This document shows positions 1-5,736 of a DNA stretch of 8,258 nucleotides, piece after piece. The first letter of the stretch is position 1; each line of letters opens with the position of its first letter. The notes beneath the pieces are model-generated. The model ran no database searches. It saw only the letters and a list, made by a program, of their open reading frames with translations, and was not told where the DNA came from. Both the position numbers and the translations under genes were made by a program. Source of the stretch: Deltaproteobacteria bacterium (lineage in GTDB: Bacteria; Desulfobacterota; DSM-4660; Desulfatiglandales; Desulfatiglandaceae); the NCBI GenBank assembly GCA_019314425.1, contig JAFCZI010000090.1, positions 1 through 8,258 on the forward strand, given 5' to 3'.

Positions 1-359
1 TTGCATATTTGGCATAAAAACTCAAAATTCAAGTCGATCAGATCAAGATATCGGGAGTATTTTGGTAGCTTAAATTTCGTGAAAATTGGTCTTGACATGG
101 GGTCCACTTTAAACCATTCATTTGTTCTGCTAAATGTATGCACAACCATTACAGCCTCTGATGCTCTGAATCTTTTTGCTTCTAAAATCGCTGATACTGT
201 TCGGTGTAGCAATTGGTAACGAACATCAAGCGGCGGCGGAAAATCCATATCAAGTTCATTACATAAGAATTTTAATCTCTCCTCTTTACCTGCCGTTTTG
301 TTTTCAAACCACTCACCTAAATACGGAATACGTCCCCGTTCATCAGCAAGGTTATAACC
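1..359 (-). pseudogene. 5'-truncated hypothetical gene, runs off the window
   Basis: The minus strand is open from a TGA at 360-362 down to the window edge, about 119 codons, with no start codon at the beginning of the frame. The readable protein contains GYNLADERGRIPYLGEWF near its start and YQLLHRTVSAILEAKRF followed by AVMVVHTFS in the middle. It reads as a normal soluble protein with coherent codon use, so the frame is probably real coding sequence. The LLHRT.SA..EA.RF...A.M.VH.FS pattern reminds me of the uncharacterised DUF6946-type proteins; that is recollection, not a search. Its beginning follows the HigA remnant's stop by only about 10 bases, so the N-terminal part seems to have been removed by a deletion. 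The C-terminus lies outside the window. Function unknown. Confidence 0.5.
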
Positions 360-369
360 TCAGCACATA

Positions 370-600
370 TTATCCTGTTTGGACTTGAAGAACGTGTACC
401 TCACCATCAAGCCGGTCCTCAAGTAAATCTTCAGTCACTTCAAGATCATGACGCGTCTGGAGATTTAGCCAAAACTCAGGCGACATGTCGAAAAACCGTC
501 CCAAACGAAGTGCAGTATCTGCGGTAACGGATCTTTTCCCATGCACAATTTCGTTTATGCGCCTTGAAAGTATAGGAATTTCCATTTTTGGGCAGGCATA
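370..600 (-). pseudogene. HigA-family antitoxin remnant (damaged HTH)
   Basis: The readable part, from the ATG at 585, contains RRINEIVHGKRSVTADTALR and then FFDMSPEFWLNLQTRHDLE, the hallmark C-terminal two thirds of HigA/VapI-type XRE antitoxins, which repress their own operon and neutralise a HigB mRNA interferase. Intact members begin with about 25 more residues (a HPGE.L.EEF.. stretch) and have roughly 12 residues between the 'MEIP' region and RRINE that form the first helices of the helix-turn-helix. Here MEIPILS runs directly into RRINE, and the frame is closed by a TGA at 601-603. No HigB-like toxin gene lies next to it. DNA binding is therefore probably lost; the family call is firm, the pseudogene call is inference. 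A short functional protein started at 585 is possible but unlikely. Confidence 0.72.
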
Positions 601-634
601 TCAAATAGTTGTTGCAGTGATGGAGCTAAATGTG

Positions 635-1053
635 TCAAAAAGGAAAGTGCCGGATATAGTGAGCACCGGTGTGTTTATTGCGCATGCTCGGAATAAAGGC
701 CACGTCTTCGACGTCAAACTGCTCTGCATACCAGTGACTGGGACCATACAGGCAGGGATTGCCGTAGTCCATAAGCCCCACATCCTTTCCCTGGGCCAGG
801 AGAGACCCTCGATTTTCCCCACTCGCTCATCACGGATCTTAAATCGCCCCTTTCGGAATGCCGCCAGTTCCGCTTCATCCAGTTTCCACATGCTTTTTCC
901 CTTGTAGTCCCAGATGTTTGTCCAGGGATCGAACAGGACGGGTTTTTGAGGGGCCACGATAACGTCCATGCGCTTGAGGGTGTCAAGGGCTTGAAGGGTC
1001 GCTGTTTGGGGTCCGGCAGGTCCTGTTCCAATTACGTACAGATGGCCGCAGCC
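635..1053 (-). pseudogene. tetrapyrrole (corrin/porphyrin) methylase remnant
   Basis: Reading the minus strand from about 1047, the frame gives HLYVIGTGPAGPQTATLQAL and then LDTLKRMDVIVAP. This is the N-terminal S-adenosylmethionine-binding signature of tetrapyrrole methylases (V.G.GPG....T..A...L..ADV). The frame breaks near 801-807, where a CT dinucleotide appears duplicated. In the next frame the sequence continues as LLAQGKDVGLMDYGNPCLYG and later VEDVAFIPSM, matching the family's GDP.LYG and v.iiPG blocks. It ends at a TGA at 635-637, after roughly half the length of an intact enzyme (about 220-260 residues). There is no start codon with a ribosome site: the frame follows the TGA (1054-1056) that closes the receptor fragment. 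It probably once served a corrinoid- or porphyrin-related pathway together with the adjacent receptor, but is now dead. Confidence 0.72.
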
Positions 1054-1709
1054 TCAGGCCGCAGAAAGGGCGGTTTCATCGGTGGCCTGGAAATCAGCTC
1101 TCAGGCTGGGATAGAAGCCGTCATCGGTCTCTTTCTTGCCAGCCACGGGCCATCCCTTGCCGAACTGGGCATAGTAGGTGTCCATATCCACATGGTAATA
1201 GCGGACGCCCGGCGTGATGCGCCACCGGTCTCCGATGGTGATGACGTCTTGAATGTAGCCGGAATTGACCCGATAAATATTCGGGTTTTCACTTCCACGA
1301 TATAGCGGCCATAATGACCGGTGTGGTTGATCCTTCTGCCGTCGATTTCAATGACCAGGCGGCCCTCGTTCATTCCTCGGATAGACACTTCGTCCCCCGG
1401 ACTGGCCATCATGGGGTTGATCCGCATGACGTCGATGCCACCCATGGTTTTCAATACGTCCGTCAGGGTTCGCACATCTCCCGGCTTGACGAATTCATCC
1501 ATTCGAATGATGGTTTTATCCGGCGTAATTTCAACACCCGGCTGGGCTGCCATCACCGTGATGTCATCCAGTTGAACGGCCTCTTTTTCCTCTTTCTCTT
1601 CTTCTTCCGCATGGCCCGGGCAAACAAACAGGACCTGTAGAAGAATCATTATGACCCACAGACCCGGGGTCTCAAATGGCCTATGGCGCCGTGTTGTACA
1701 CTTTTTCAT
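1054..1709 (-). pseudogene. TonB-dependent receptor remnant (plug plus barrel piece)
   Basis: The likely start is the ATG at 1707-1709, preceded by GAAAGGA about 7 bases upstream. The first ~33 residues form a signal peptide (KKCTTRRHR, then a hydrophobic run ending in CPGHA). After an acidic stretch (EEEEKEEKE) comes a TonB-box-like LDDITVMA and a plug domain with LTDVLKTMGGIDVMRI, VSIRGMNEGRLVIEIDGRRI and GHYGRYIVE. Near 1288-1303 the reading changes frame: the other frame gives ENPNIYRVNSGYIQDV, then RITPGVRYYHVDMDTYYAQF and FYPSLRADFQATDETALSAA, typical outer-membrane barrel strands. It ends at the TGA at 1054-1056. An intact receptor has about 600-750 residues; here most of the barrel is missing, so the gene has an internal deletion with a frame change and a truncated end. 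Substrate unknown; the neighbouring methylase remnant hints at a tetrapyrrole or metal complex. Confidence 0.78.
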
Positions 1710-1866
1710 TATTTTTCCTTTCGTTATGTCCACTGTTCCGTTGTAGGCGAATTTCACCTGCCCGATGTTGTTTGTCCTCGGATTGGGAAAAATGGAAATT
1801 GACGGGAAAAATATGCTTATGGTAGAAAGAATATTCGGGCGTCTCTCCATCCGAGGGGCTTCCACC

Positions 1867-1911
1867 GGGAAGGCAGCCGCAAATCCTTGCGGGAATCCTG
1901 GCTGCCTTCCC
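1867..1911. repeat. 12-bp perfect inverted repeat in the receptor leader
   Basis: GGGAAGGCAGCC at 1867-1878 pairs perfectly with GGCTGCCTTCCC at 1900-1911. The 21-base centre also contains complementary GCAAATCC/TTGC sequence, so an alternative inner stem (CCGCAA/TTGCGG on the minus strand) overlaps the outer one. It lies about 160-200 bases upstream of the receptor start on the minus strand, and neither side has a T tract, so it is not an intrinsic terminator. It could be a leader RNA structure or a relic of one. I could not fit it to a cobalamin riboswitch. Confidence 0.7.
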
Positions 1912-1974
1912 ATCCTTAATCTTGGGTTCCGGTTTTGTATTTCTTGGTTCGATCACCGCCTTTCACGTTGCGCA

Positions 1975-2036
1975 TAAAAAAAGGCCAAGAAAACACCACC
2001 GGATTTCGATCCGACACCGCTTTCTTGGCCTTTTTG
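1975..2036. terminator. bidirectional terminator-like hairpin with UUCG loop
   Basis: AAGGCCAAGAAA (1981-1992) pairs with TTTCTTGGCCTT (2021-2032). Inside is a second stem, CGGAT-TTCG-ATCCG (2000-2013), which would be capped by a stable UUCG loop. T runs follow the stem on both strands: TTTTT at 2031-2035 on plus, and seven or more T opposite the A run at 1975-1982 on minus. This has the form of a Rho-independent terminator active in both directions. Its place is odd: it lies between two divergent starts and after neither gene. On the minus strand it would sit in the leader of the receptor gene, so it may have been an attenuator, or it may end a transcript of a gene lost by deletion. Confidence 0.6.
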
Positions 2037-2040
2037 GCCT

Positions 2041-2413
2041 GCTTTGTTAAAACCTAAATATTTTAGTCTTTATATTTTGAATCAAGTGCGAATTTCACTT
2101 TGCGCTATAAGAATTCATGGGGTCTATAGCAAGGACCGCGTTTCCTGTCAAGAAGAATTGGTGTTGTCATAATGGTTGTTCGCACAAGGAAATCATAATT
2201 ATGGGAGACGATTCCCTGAGGAAAACCGAGGTGTTTTCCTATTGAAGCAAAGAAAAACCACACGCCAATATATGGCGCGGTTTTGCGTTTTAAAAAAACA
2301 TGGTATTTTAAAGACGTCCGGATTGTGGTATGAACACACTGATGGACGGGGGGGACAATGGGTTTTCAGGTTGTTTGGGTCAGTGCGGGTTTTATTGAAA
2401 GAGGGGTCTGATT
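2041..2413. other. AT-rich intergenic region upstream of pgi, with small hairpin
   Basis: There is no convincing gene here. An open frame from 2176 runs into pgi in another frame and has no ribosome site. A hairpin can form at 2254-2284: AAAACC/GGTTTT outside and CGCCA/TGGCG inside, with loop ATATA. It is followed by TGCGTTTTAAAA, too poor a T run for a good terminator. Weak promoter-like pairs exist (TTGAAG at 2242 with CAATAT at 2266, spacer 18), but none is convincing. The region probably carries the pgi promoter and a leader. Confidence 0.4.
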
Positions 2414-3925
2414 ATGAAGGGATTCGACTTGATCGATCAGGAAGAGAACAAAACCATCGCGCTGCAAAAGCGACGGGGGAACCGGGACCAGAATGCGTTT
2501 GGAACCCGGGAATTCAGAGAAGCGAATCGCATTACCCTGGATGTGACTTACATGCTGGATGCACCGGGGCCGGGTTCTATTGCCAGGGAAGATGTTGAAG
2601 CATTGATCCCGAAGGTGCTAACGGCCCATGAAAGGCTTCAAAGGGAAGACGGTGATATCTCTGACCATGGCATTGCCATGACCGGTTGGCAGAACCTTCC
2701 CGTTGACATCACGAAAGAACATCTGTCGGATATCCAATCGGTTGCAAAAGATTTGAGCGCGGAGGTGGATGCGCTTGTTTCCCTCGGGATAGGCGGTTCC
2801 TACCTGGGGATTGAGGCCACATTCCGAGCATTGACCCACACCTACTTCAATCAGTTGTCCAGTGCCGAAAGGGGTGGGGCTCCTGAAATTTATTTCCTGG
2901 GGCAGAACATGGATCCCGACTTTTTCAGGGATACCCTGGATATGCTGCGCGGCAAAAGGGTGGGAATCAATGTGATTTCGAAATCGGGCACCACCACCGA
3001 AACCGCTATCGCTTTCCGAATCATGCGAAAGATGATGGAGGAAACCTGGGGCGCTGATGCGGATCAACTGATCCTGGTGACCACGGATAAGGAAAAGGGG
3101 GCGCTGAGAACTCTGGCCGGGGAGAAAGGATACCGAACCTTTGTGGTTCCGGATGATGTGGGGGGCAGATTTTCCGTGCTGACCGATGTGGGGCTGGTGG
3201 GACTGGCTATGGCCCGGATTGATATTGAGGAATTTGTGGCCGGTTTTCAAGCCATGCGGGAGATTTCTTCAGGAAATGATTTCTGGAACAACCCCGCGCT
3301 GGTCCATGCCGCCATGAGACACGCCGCGTGGTGTGCCGGGAAAAAGATTGAAGTGGTGGCCGCCAATTCGACGGCCCTTTATTGGGTTGCCAGATGGATG
3401 GAACAGCTCTTTCCGGAAAGTGAAGGCCACGAAGGTCACGGGATGTGGGTTTCGCCTTCACTTTATTCCGAAAAGCTGCACGCCAATGGACAGATGGTCC
3501 AGCAGGGCGAAAGAAATATTATGGAAACATTCCTGGCGTTAACGGAACACGACAACCGGATACCCATTCCCCAAACAGACAATGACCTGGATGGGCTGGA
3601 CTTTCTGGTGAAACGGGGCATGGATATGAATCATGTGAACCGGATGGTGGTGGAAGGACCTGCCTATGCCCATTACCAGGGGGGTGTTCCCAATATGACC
3701 CTTGAAATTCCCCGGAGGAACGCTTTCAATCTGGGGCAGTTATATTATATGATGGAGACGTCTGTTTCCATCAGCGGTTACTTGCTGGGGCATAACCCCT
3801 TTGTTCAGCCCGGTGTGGAAGCCTATAAACATGCCATGTTCGCATTGATCGGTAAACCCGGGTTTGAAAAAGAGGCGCAGAAAATGGAGAATCAACTGAA
3901 GGGAATGAAGCGCGTTAGCGTATAG
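2414..3925 (+). CDS. pgi: glucose-6-phosphate isomerase
   Basis: This cytoplasmic enzyme interconverts glucose 6-phosphate and fructose 6-phosphate in glycolysis and gluconeogenesis. The 503 residues contain the phosphosugar-isomerase blocks in order: GIGGSYLG at 125-132, SKSGTTTE at 188-195 (phosphate binding), GGRFSVLTDVGL at 249-260, a HEGHG stretch at 338-342 near the expected catalytic histidine, ANGQMVQQGE at 356-365 and QPGVEAYK at 465-472 with the C-terminal lysine. The length is a little under the ~550 of the Escherichia coli enzyme and normal for the shorter bacterial forms. The start at 2414 is supported by AGAGGGG seven bases upstream. The gene is intact. Its stop lies 9 bases before rdgB, so the two are probably one transcript. 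Confidence 0.96.
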   Translation: MKGFDLIDQEENKTIALQKRRGNRDQNAFGTREFREANRITLDVTYMLDAPGPGSIAREDVEALIPKVLTAHERLQREDGDISDHGIAMTGWQNLPVDITKEHLSDIQSVAKDLSAEVDALVSLGIGGSYLGIEATFRALTHTYFNQLSSAERGGAPEIYFLGQNMDPDFFRDTLDMLRGKRVGINVISKSGTTTETAIAFRIMRKMMEETWGADADQLILVTTDKEKGALRTLAGEKGYRTFVVPDDVGGRFSVLTDVGLVGLAMARIDIEEFVAGFQAMREISSGNDFWNNPALVHAAMRHAAWCAGKKIEVVAANSTALYWVARWMEQLFPESEGHEGHGMWVSPSLYSEKLHANGQMVQQGERNIMETFLALTEHDNRIPIPQTDNDLDGLDFLVKRGMDMNHVNRMVVEGPAYAHYQGGVPNMTLEIPRRNAFNLGQLYYMMETSVSISGYLLGHNPFVQPGVEAYKHAMFALIGKPGFEKEAQKMENQLKGMKRVSV

Positions 3926-3934
3926 GGAGGTATT

Positions 3935-4567
3935 ATGACACTGGATCGGCCACTGGTGCTGGCCACAAGGAACAACGGCAAAATCTCGGAGTTTCGGGAT
4001 CTTTTCAAGAAGTCGGGTATCGAAATCAAAACCCTGGATGATTTTGGGCCCATCCCTCCGGTCATTGAGGATGGCGACACCTTTGAAGATAACGCGGTCA
4101 AAAAAGCACAATTCACGGCAAGGGTGCTGGGACTTCCCGCCATTGCCGATGATTCGGGGCTTACGGTCACGGCACTTGAGGGCGCCCCCGGTGTGTTTTC
4201 TTCCCGCTATGCGGGGGAGGATGCCGATGATGAATCCAATAACCGCAAATTGCTGGCCGAAATGGAAGGTGTTGAGGATAGAACGGCGGCTTTTGTATGC
4301 GTACTGGCCATCGCCGTGCCAAGGGGGCCGGCGCTGATTTATGAAGGAACCTGTAAAGGCATGATCGCTGAGGCACCGAAGGGGGCGGAGGGGTTTGGCT
4401 ATGACCCGCTTTTTTACTATCTGCCGCTTCTAAAAACCTTTGCTCAGTTGACCCGGGAAGAAAAAAACAGCATCAGCCATCGCGGAAAAGCCATTGAAGA
4501 ATTGCACGGGGAATTGGATCGGGTGCTCATCTGGCTGAAACAACGCCTTAAAGAGGAACCCTTTTAG
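3935..4567 (+). CDS. rdgB: RdgB/HAM1 family XTP/dITP pyrophosphatase
   Basis: The enzyme hydrolyses non-canonical purine nucleoside triphosphates (dITP, XTP, ITP) to monophosphate and pyrophosphate, keeping deaminated bases out of nucleic acids. Its 210 residues match the usual length of about 195-210. Motifs seen: LATRNNGKISEF at 9-20 (substrate-binding SxxK-type loop with N and K), FEDNAVKKA at 50-58, ADDSGL at 71-76 (metal-binding acidic pair), APGVFSSRYAGEDADD, GFGYDPLFYY and EEKNSISHRGKA near the C-terminus. The start is set by GGGAGG at 3925-3930, immediately after the pgi stop, five bases before the ATG. The gene is intact. The 9-base gap to pgi points to an operon. No clear intrinsic terminator follows; a new promoter-like sequence begins about 37 bases downstream. 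Confidence 0.95.
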   Translation: MTLDRPLVLATRNNGKISEFRDLFKKSGIEIKTLDDFGPIPPVIEDGDTFEDNAVKKAQFTARVLGLPAIADDSGLTVTALEGAPGVFSSRYAGEDADDESNNRKLLAEMEGVEDRTAAFVCVLAIAVPRGPALIYEGTCKGMIAEAPKGAEGFGYDPLFYYLPLLKTFAQLTREEKNSISHRGKAIEELHGELDRVLIWLKQRLKEEPF

Positions 4568-4603
4568 AAAATTTGCAACCTTTTTCTTCCCCCTGTCTCT
4601 CTA

Positions 4604-4631
4604 TTGACAAAGCGAATATCGTGCATATTCT
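4604..4631 (+). promoter_or_regulatory. sigma-70-like promoter for the selenoprotein gene
   Basis: TTGACA (4604-4609, a perfect -35 box) is followed 16 bases later by TATTCT (4626-4631, 4 of 6 matches to the -10 box). It lies about 35 bases upstream of the start codon at 4666, with GGAGGAG at 4657-4663 as ribosome site. This suggests the selenoprotein is transcribed independently of pgi-rdgB. Confidence 0.5.
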
Positions 4632-4665
4632 CAATATACAGTTAAAAGGAACATAAGGAGGAGTT

Positions 4666-4986
4666 ATGCTGGAAATAACCGAAAAAGCAAGTGAGATGAT
4701 CAAAGACTTTCTGAAAGACCGGGAGGAGATACCGGCCGTTCGGATTATGATGTCCCAAGGCGGGTGAAGCGGCCCATCACTGGGAATGGCTCTGGATGAG
4801 TCAAAAGACGACGATCAAGAATTTGATGACAGAGGTATCAAGTTTGTTGTTGAAACCGCCCTGTATAACCGGGTGAAGCCCATAAAGGTGGATTATGTGA
4901 CCTCCGCCATGGGTTCCGGTTTCAACATTATGGGAAACATACCGGTGCAACCCTCTTCATGCGGTTCTTCCTGCGGCAGCTGCTAA
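4666..4986 (+). CDS. HesB/IscA-like selenoprotein (Sec34 encoded by in-frame TGA)
   Basis: Translation from the ATG at 4666, behind a strong GGAGGAG site, gives MLEITEKASEMIKDFLKD, then RIMMSQGG, a TGA at 4765-4767, and SGPSLGMALDE in the same frame, ending at TAA after 106 residues. The GG-x-SG motif is where IscA/HesB/ErpA-type iron-sulphur carrier proteins have their first conserved cysteine (GGCSG). Selenocysteine at position 34 therefore replaces a functional Cys, as in the known HesB-like selenoproteins of deltaproteobacteria. The usual C-terminal CGCG motif is changed to CGSSCGSC at 99-106. Reading frame, composition and homology continue smoothly across the TGA, which argues against a pseudogene. 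The product probably binds iron-sulphur clusters or metals, or is redox-active; its physiological role is not settled. Decoding needs SelA, SelB, SelD and tRNA-Sec from elsewhere in the genome. A standard gene caller would report only the part after 4786. Confidence 0.88.
4765..4798 (+). promoter_or_regulatory. candidate bacterial SECIS element
   Basis: Bacterial selenocysteine insertion needs an mRNA hairpin directly after the UGA and inside the coding region. Here GCC(C)AT at 4772-4777 can pair with ATGGC at 4786-4790, leaving loop CACTGGGA (4778-4785) with guanines in the loop as SelB sites usually have. An alternative longer pairing is CATC (4775-4778) with GATG (4795-4798). The exact fold cannot be decided by eye, and the loop is closer to the UGA than in the best studied SECIS elements. 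The location is inferred from the TGA. Confidence 0.5.
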
Positions 4987-5007
4987 TAGCGCCGGTGAAA
5001 AATAAAC

Positions 5008-5059
5008 CATCCTCTGATTGACATGCGATTGCATGCTTCATGAAGAGGATGTTTTTTTT
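5008..5059 (+). terminator. Rho-independent terminator after the selenoprotein gene
   Basis: CATCCTCT (5008-5015) pairs with AGAGGATG (5044-5051), followed directly by eight T (5052-5059). Inside is a second perfect stem, CATGC-GATT-GCATG (5022-5035). It begins 22 bases after the selenoprotein stop and closes that single-gene unit. The convergent minus-strand gene ends at 5068, so the hairpin also separates the two. Confidence 0.85.
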
Positions 5060-5067
5060 GATGGGTA

Positions 5068-5502
5068 CTAAAAAGCGCCCAGTTGGCAGGCGTTAATCTT
5101 GATGCCCAAACATTCACAGGCGGAGGAAACAGCCATCTTGGTCAACCCTGATTTTTTGGCAATTTCCCATGCCTTTTCGCAGGACAACCGGTTGTCTGTG
5201 AGTTTTTCCCGAATGCTGGTTTCCAGTTCCTCTGAGACCGTTTCAGCCGGTTTTACAATCCGTTTATCCGGTTCGTATCCAAAAAGCCCCATTTGACACT
5301 TTTTCAGCCGCAACTCAAGCAGATCCGCCGTTTTCCCCACAAGCTCCGGTGTCACATCCAATTCCGATGCGATTTTGAAGGCGACTGCACAGGGGATTCC
5401 TCCCTCTGATGCCCGCTCTTTCAATGCGCCAATAACGCGGGGGTCGGTTTCGCTGTCTGAAGGGTGTTTATGCGCAAAATGCCCACCTTCATCTTTTGTC
5501 AT
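5068..5502 (-). CDS. small protein of two tandem 55-residue repeats, function unknown
   Basis: I chose the ATG at 5500-5502 because GAGGAGG lies about seven bases upstream of it; the ATG 14 codons earlier (5544) has no such site. The 144-residue product has a short His-rich N-terminus (GGHFAHKHP) and two repeats that align without gaps: residues 20-74 and 90-144. Both have C at repeat position 19, the pattern A..IA.....T...V......L in the middle, and close with CQ(M/L)G(L/A)F; about 12 of 55 positions are identical. The middle of each repeat reads like a helix-turn-helix-sized helical unit. There is no signal peptide or membrane segment, so it is cytoplasmic. The conserved cysteines could bind a metal or act in redox. 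It is convergent with the selenoprotein gene. I do not recognise a characterised family; DNA-binding regulation is only a guess. Confidence 0.82.
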   Translation of the reverse strand: MTKDEGGHFAHKHPSDSETDPRVIGALKERASEGGIPCAVAFKIASELDVTPELVGKTADLLELRLKKCQMGLFGYEPDKRIVKPAETVSEELETSIREKLTDNRLSCEKAWEIAKKSGLTKMAVSSACECLGIKINACQLGAF

Positions 5503-5736
5503 GTTGTTCCTCCTCGCTTTTTTACCCCTGAATACCACAGTCATGGGGGAAAAAGCAACGAAATCCCTTTTATGGCGCCCTCCCCCTTTACACCTATCCG
5601 GAATTGGGGTATCACTTCCTAAAGTGGCAAAGTCGCAGTTTTAGGTTTTAAGTTTTTCAGCCAATGAACTTCTTGTTTTTTGTGACAGAAAACCAGGTGA
5701 TAAGGTACTAAATCATCAATTCGGGGAGCGGGAAAT

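Noticed and set aside
485..907. Plus-strand open frame of 140 codons
   Set aside because: It lies antisense to the HigA and methylase remnants, whose minus-strand translations show clear family motifs; the plus-strand protein resembles nothing and has no ribosome site.
946..1640. Plus-strand open frames opposite the TonB receptor remnant
   Set aside because: Shadows of the receptor and methylase coding sequence; signal peptide, plug and barrel motifs are all on the minus strand.
1710..2040. Cobalamin riboswitch upstream of the receptor remnant
   Set aside because: The AGCCAGGAT-like stretch on the minus strand tempted me, but the GCCACTG B12 box and the other conserved segments are not in the right order.
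2176..2598. Plus-strand frame of 140 codons entering pgi
   Set aside because: No ribosome site, unlikely protein composition, and overlap of 185 bases with the certain pgi gene in another frame.
4765..4767. TGA as an ordinary premature stop (pseudogene) in the HesB-like gene
   Set aside because: It falls exactly at the conserved Cys position, homology continues in the same frame, and HesB-like selenoproteins are an established group; selenocysteine is the better reading.
4786..4986. Separate 66-residue gene starting at the ATG at 4786
   Set aside because: No ribosome site and it lacks the N-terminal half of the fold; it is the part of the selenoprotein downstream of Sec34.
5503..5544. Upstream start codon for the repeat protein
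   Set aside because: The extra 14 residues (MTVVFRGKKARRNN) contain the ribosome-binding site of the downstream ATG, so they are leader sequence.
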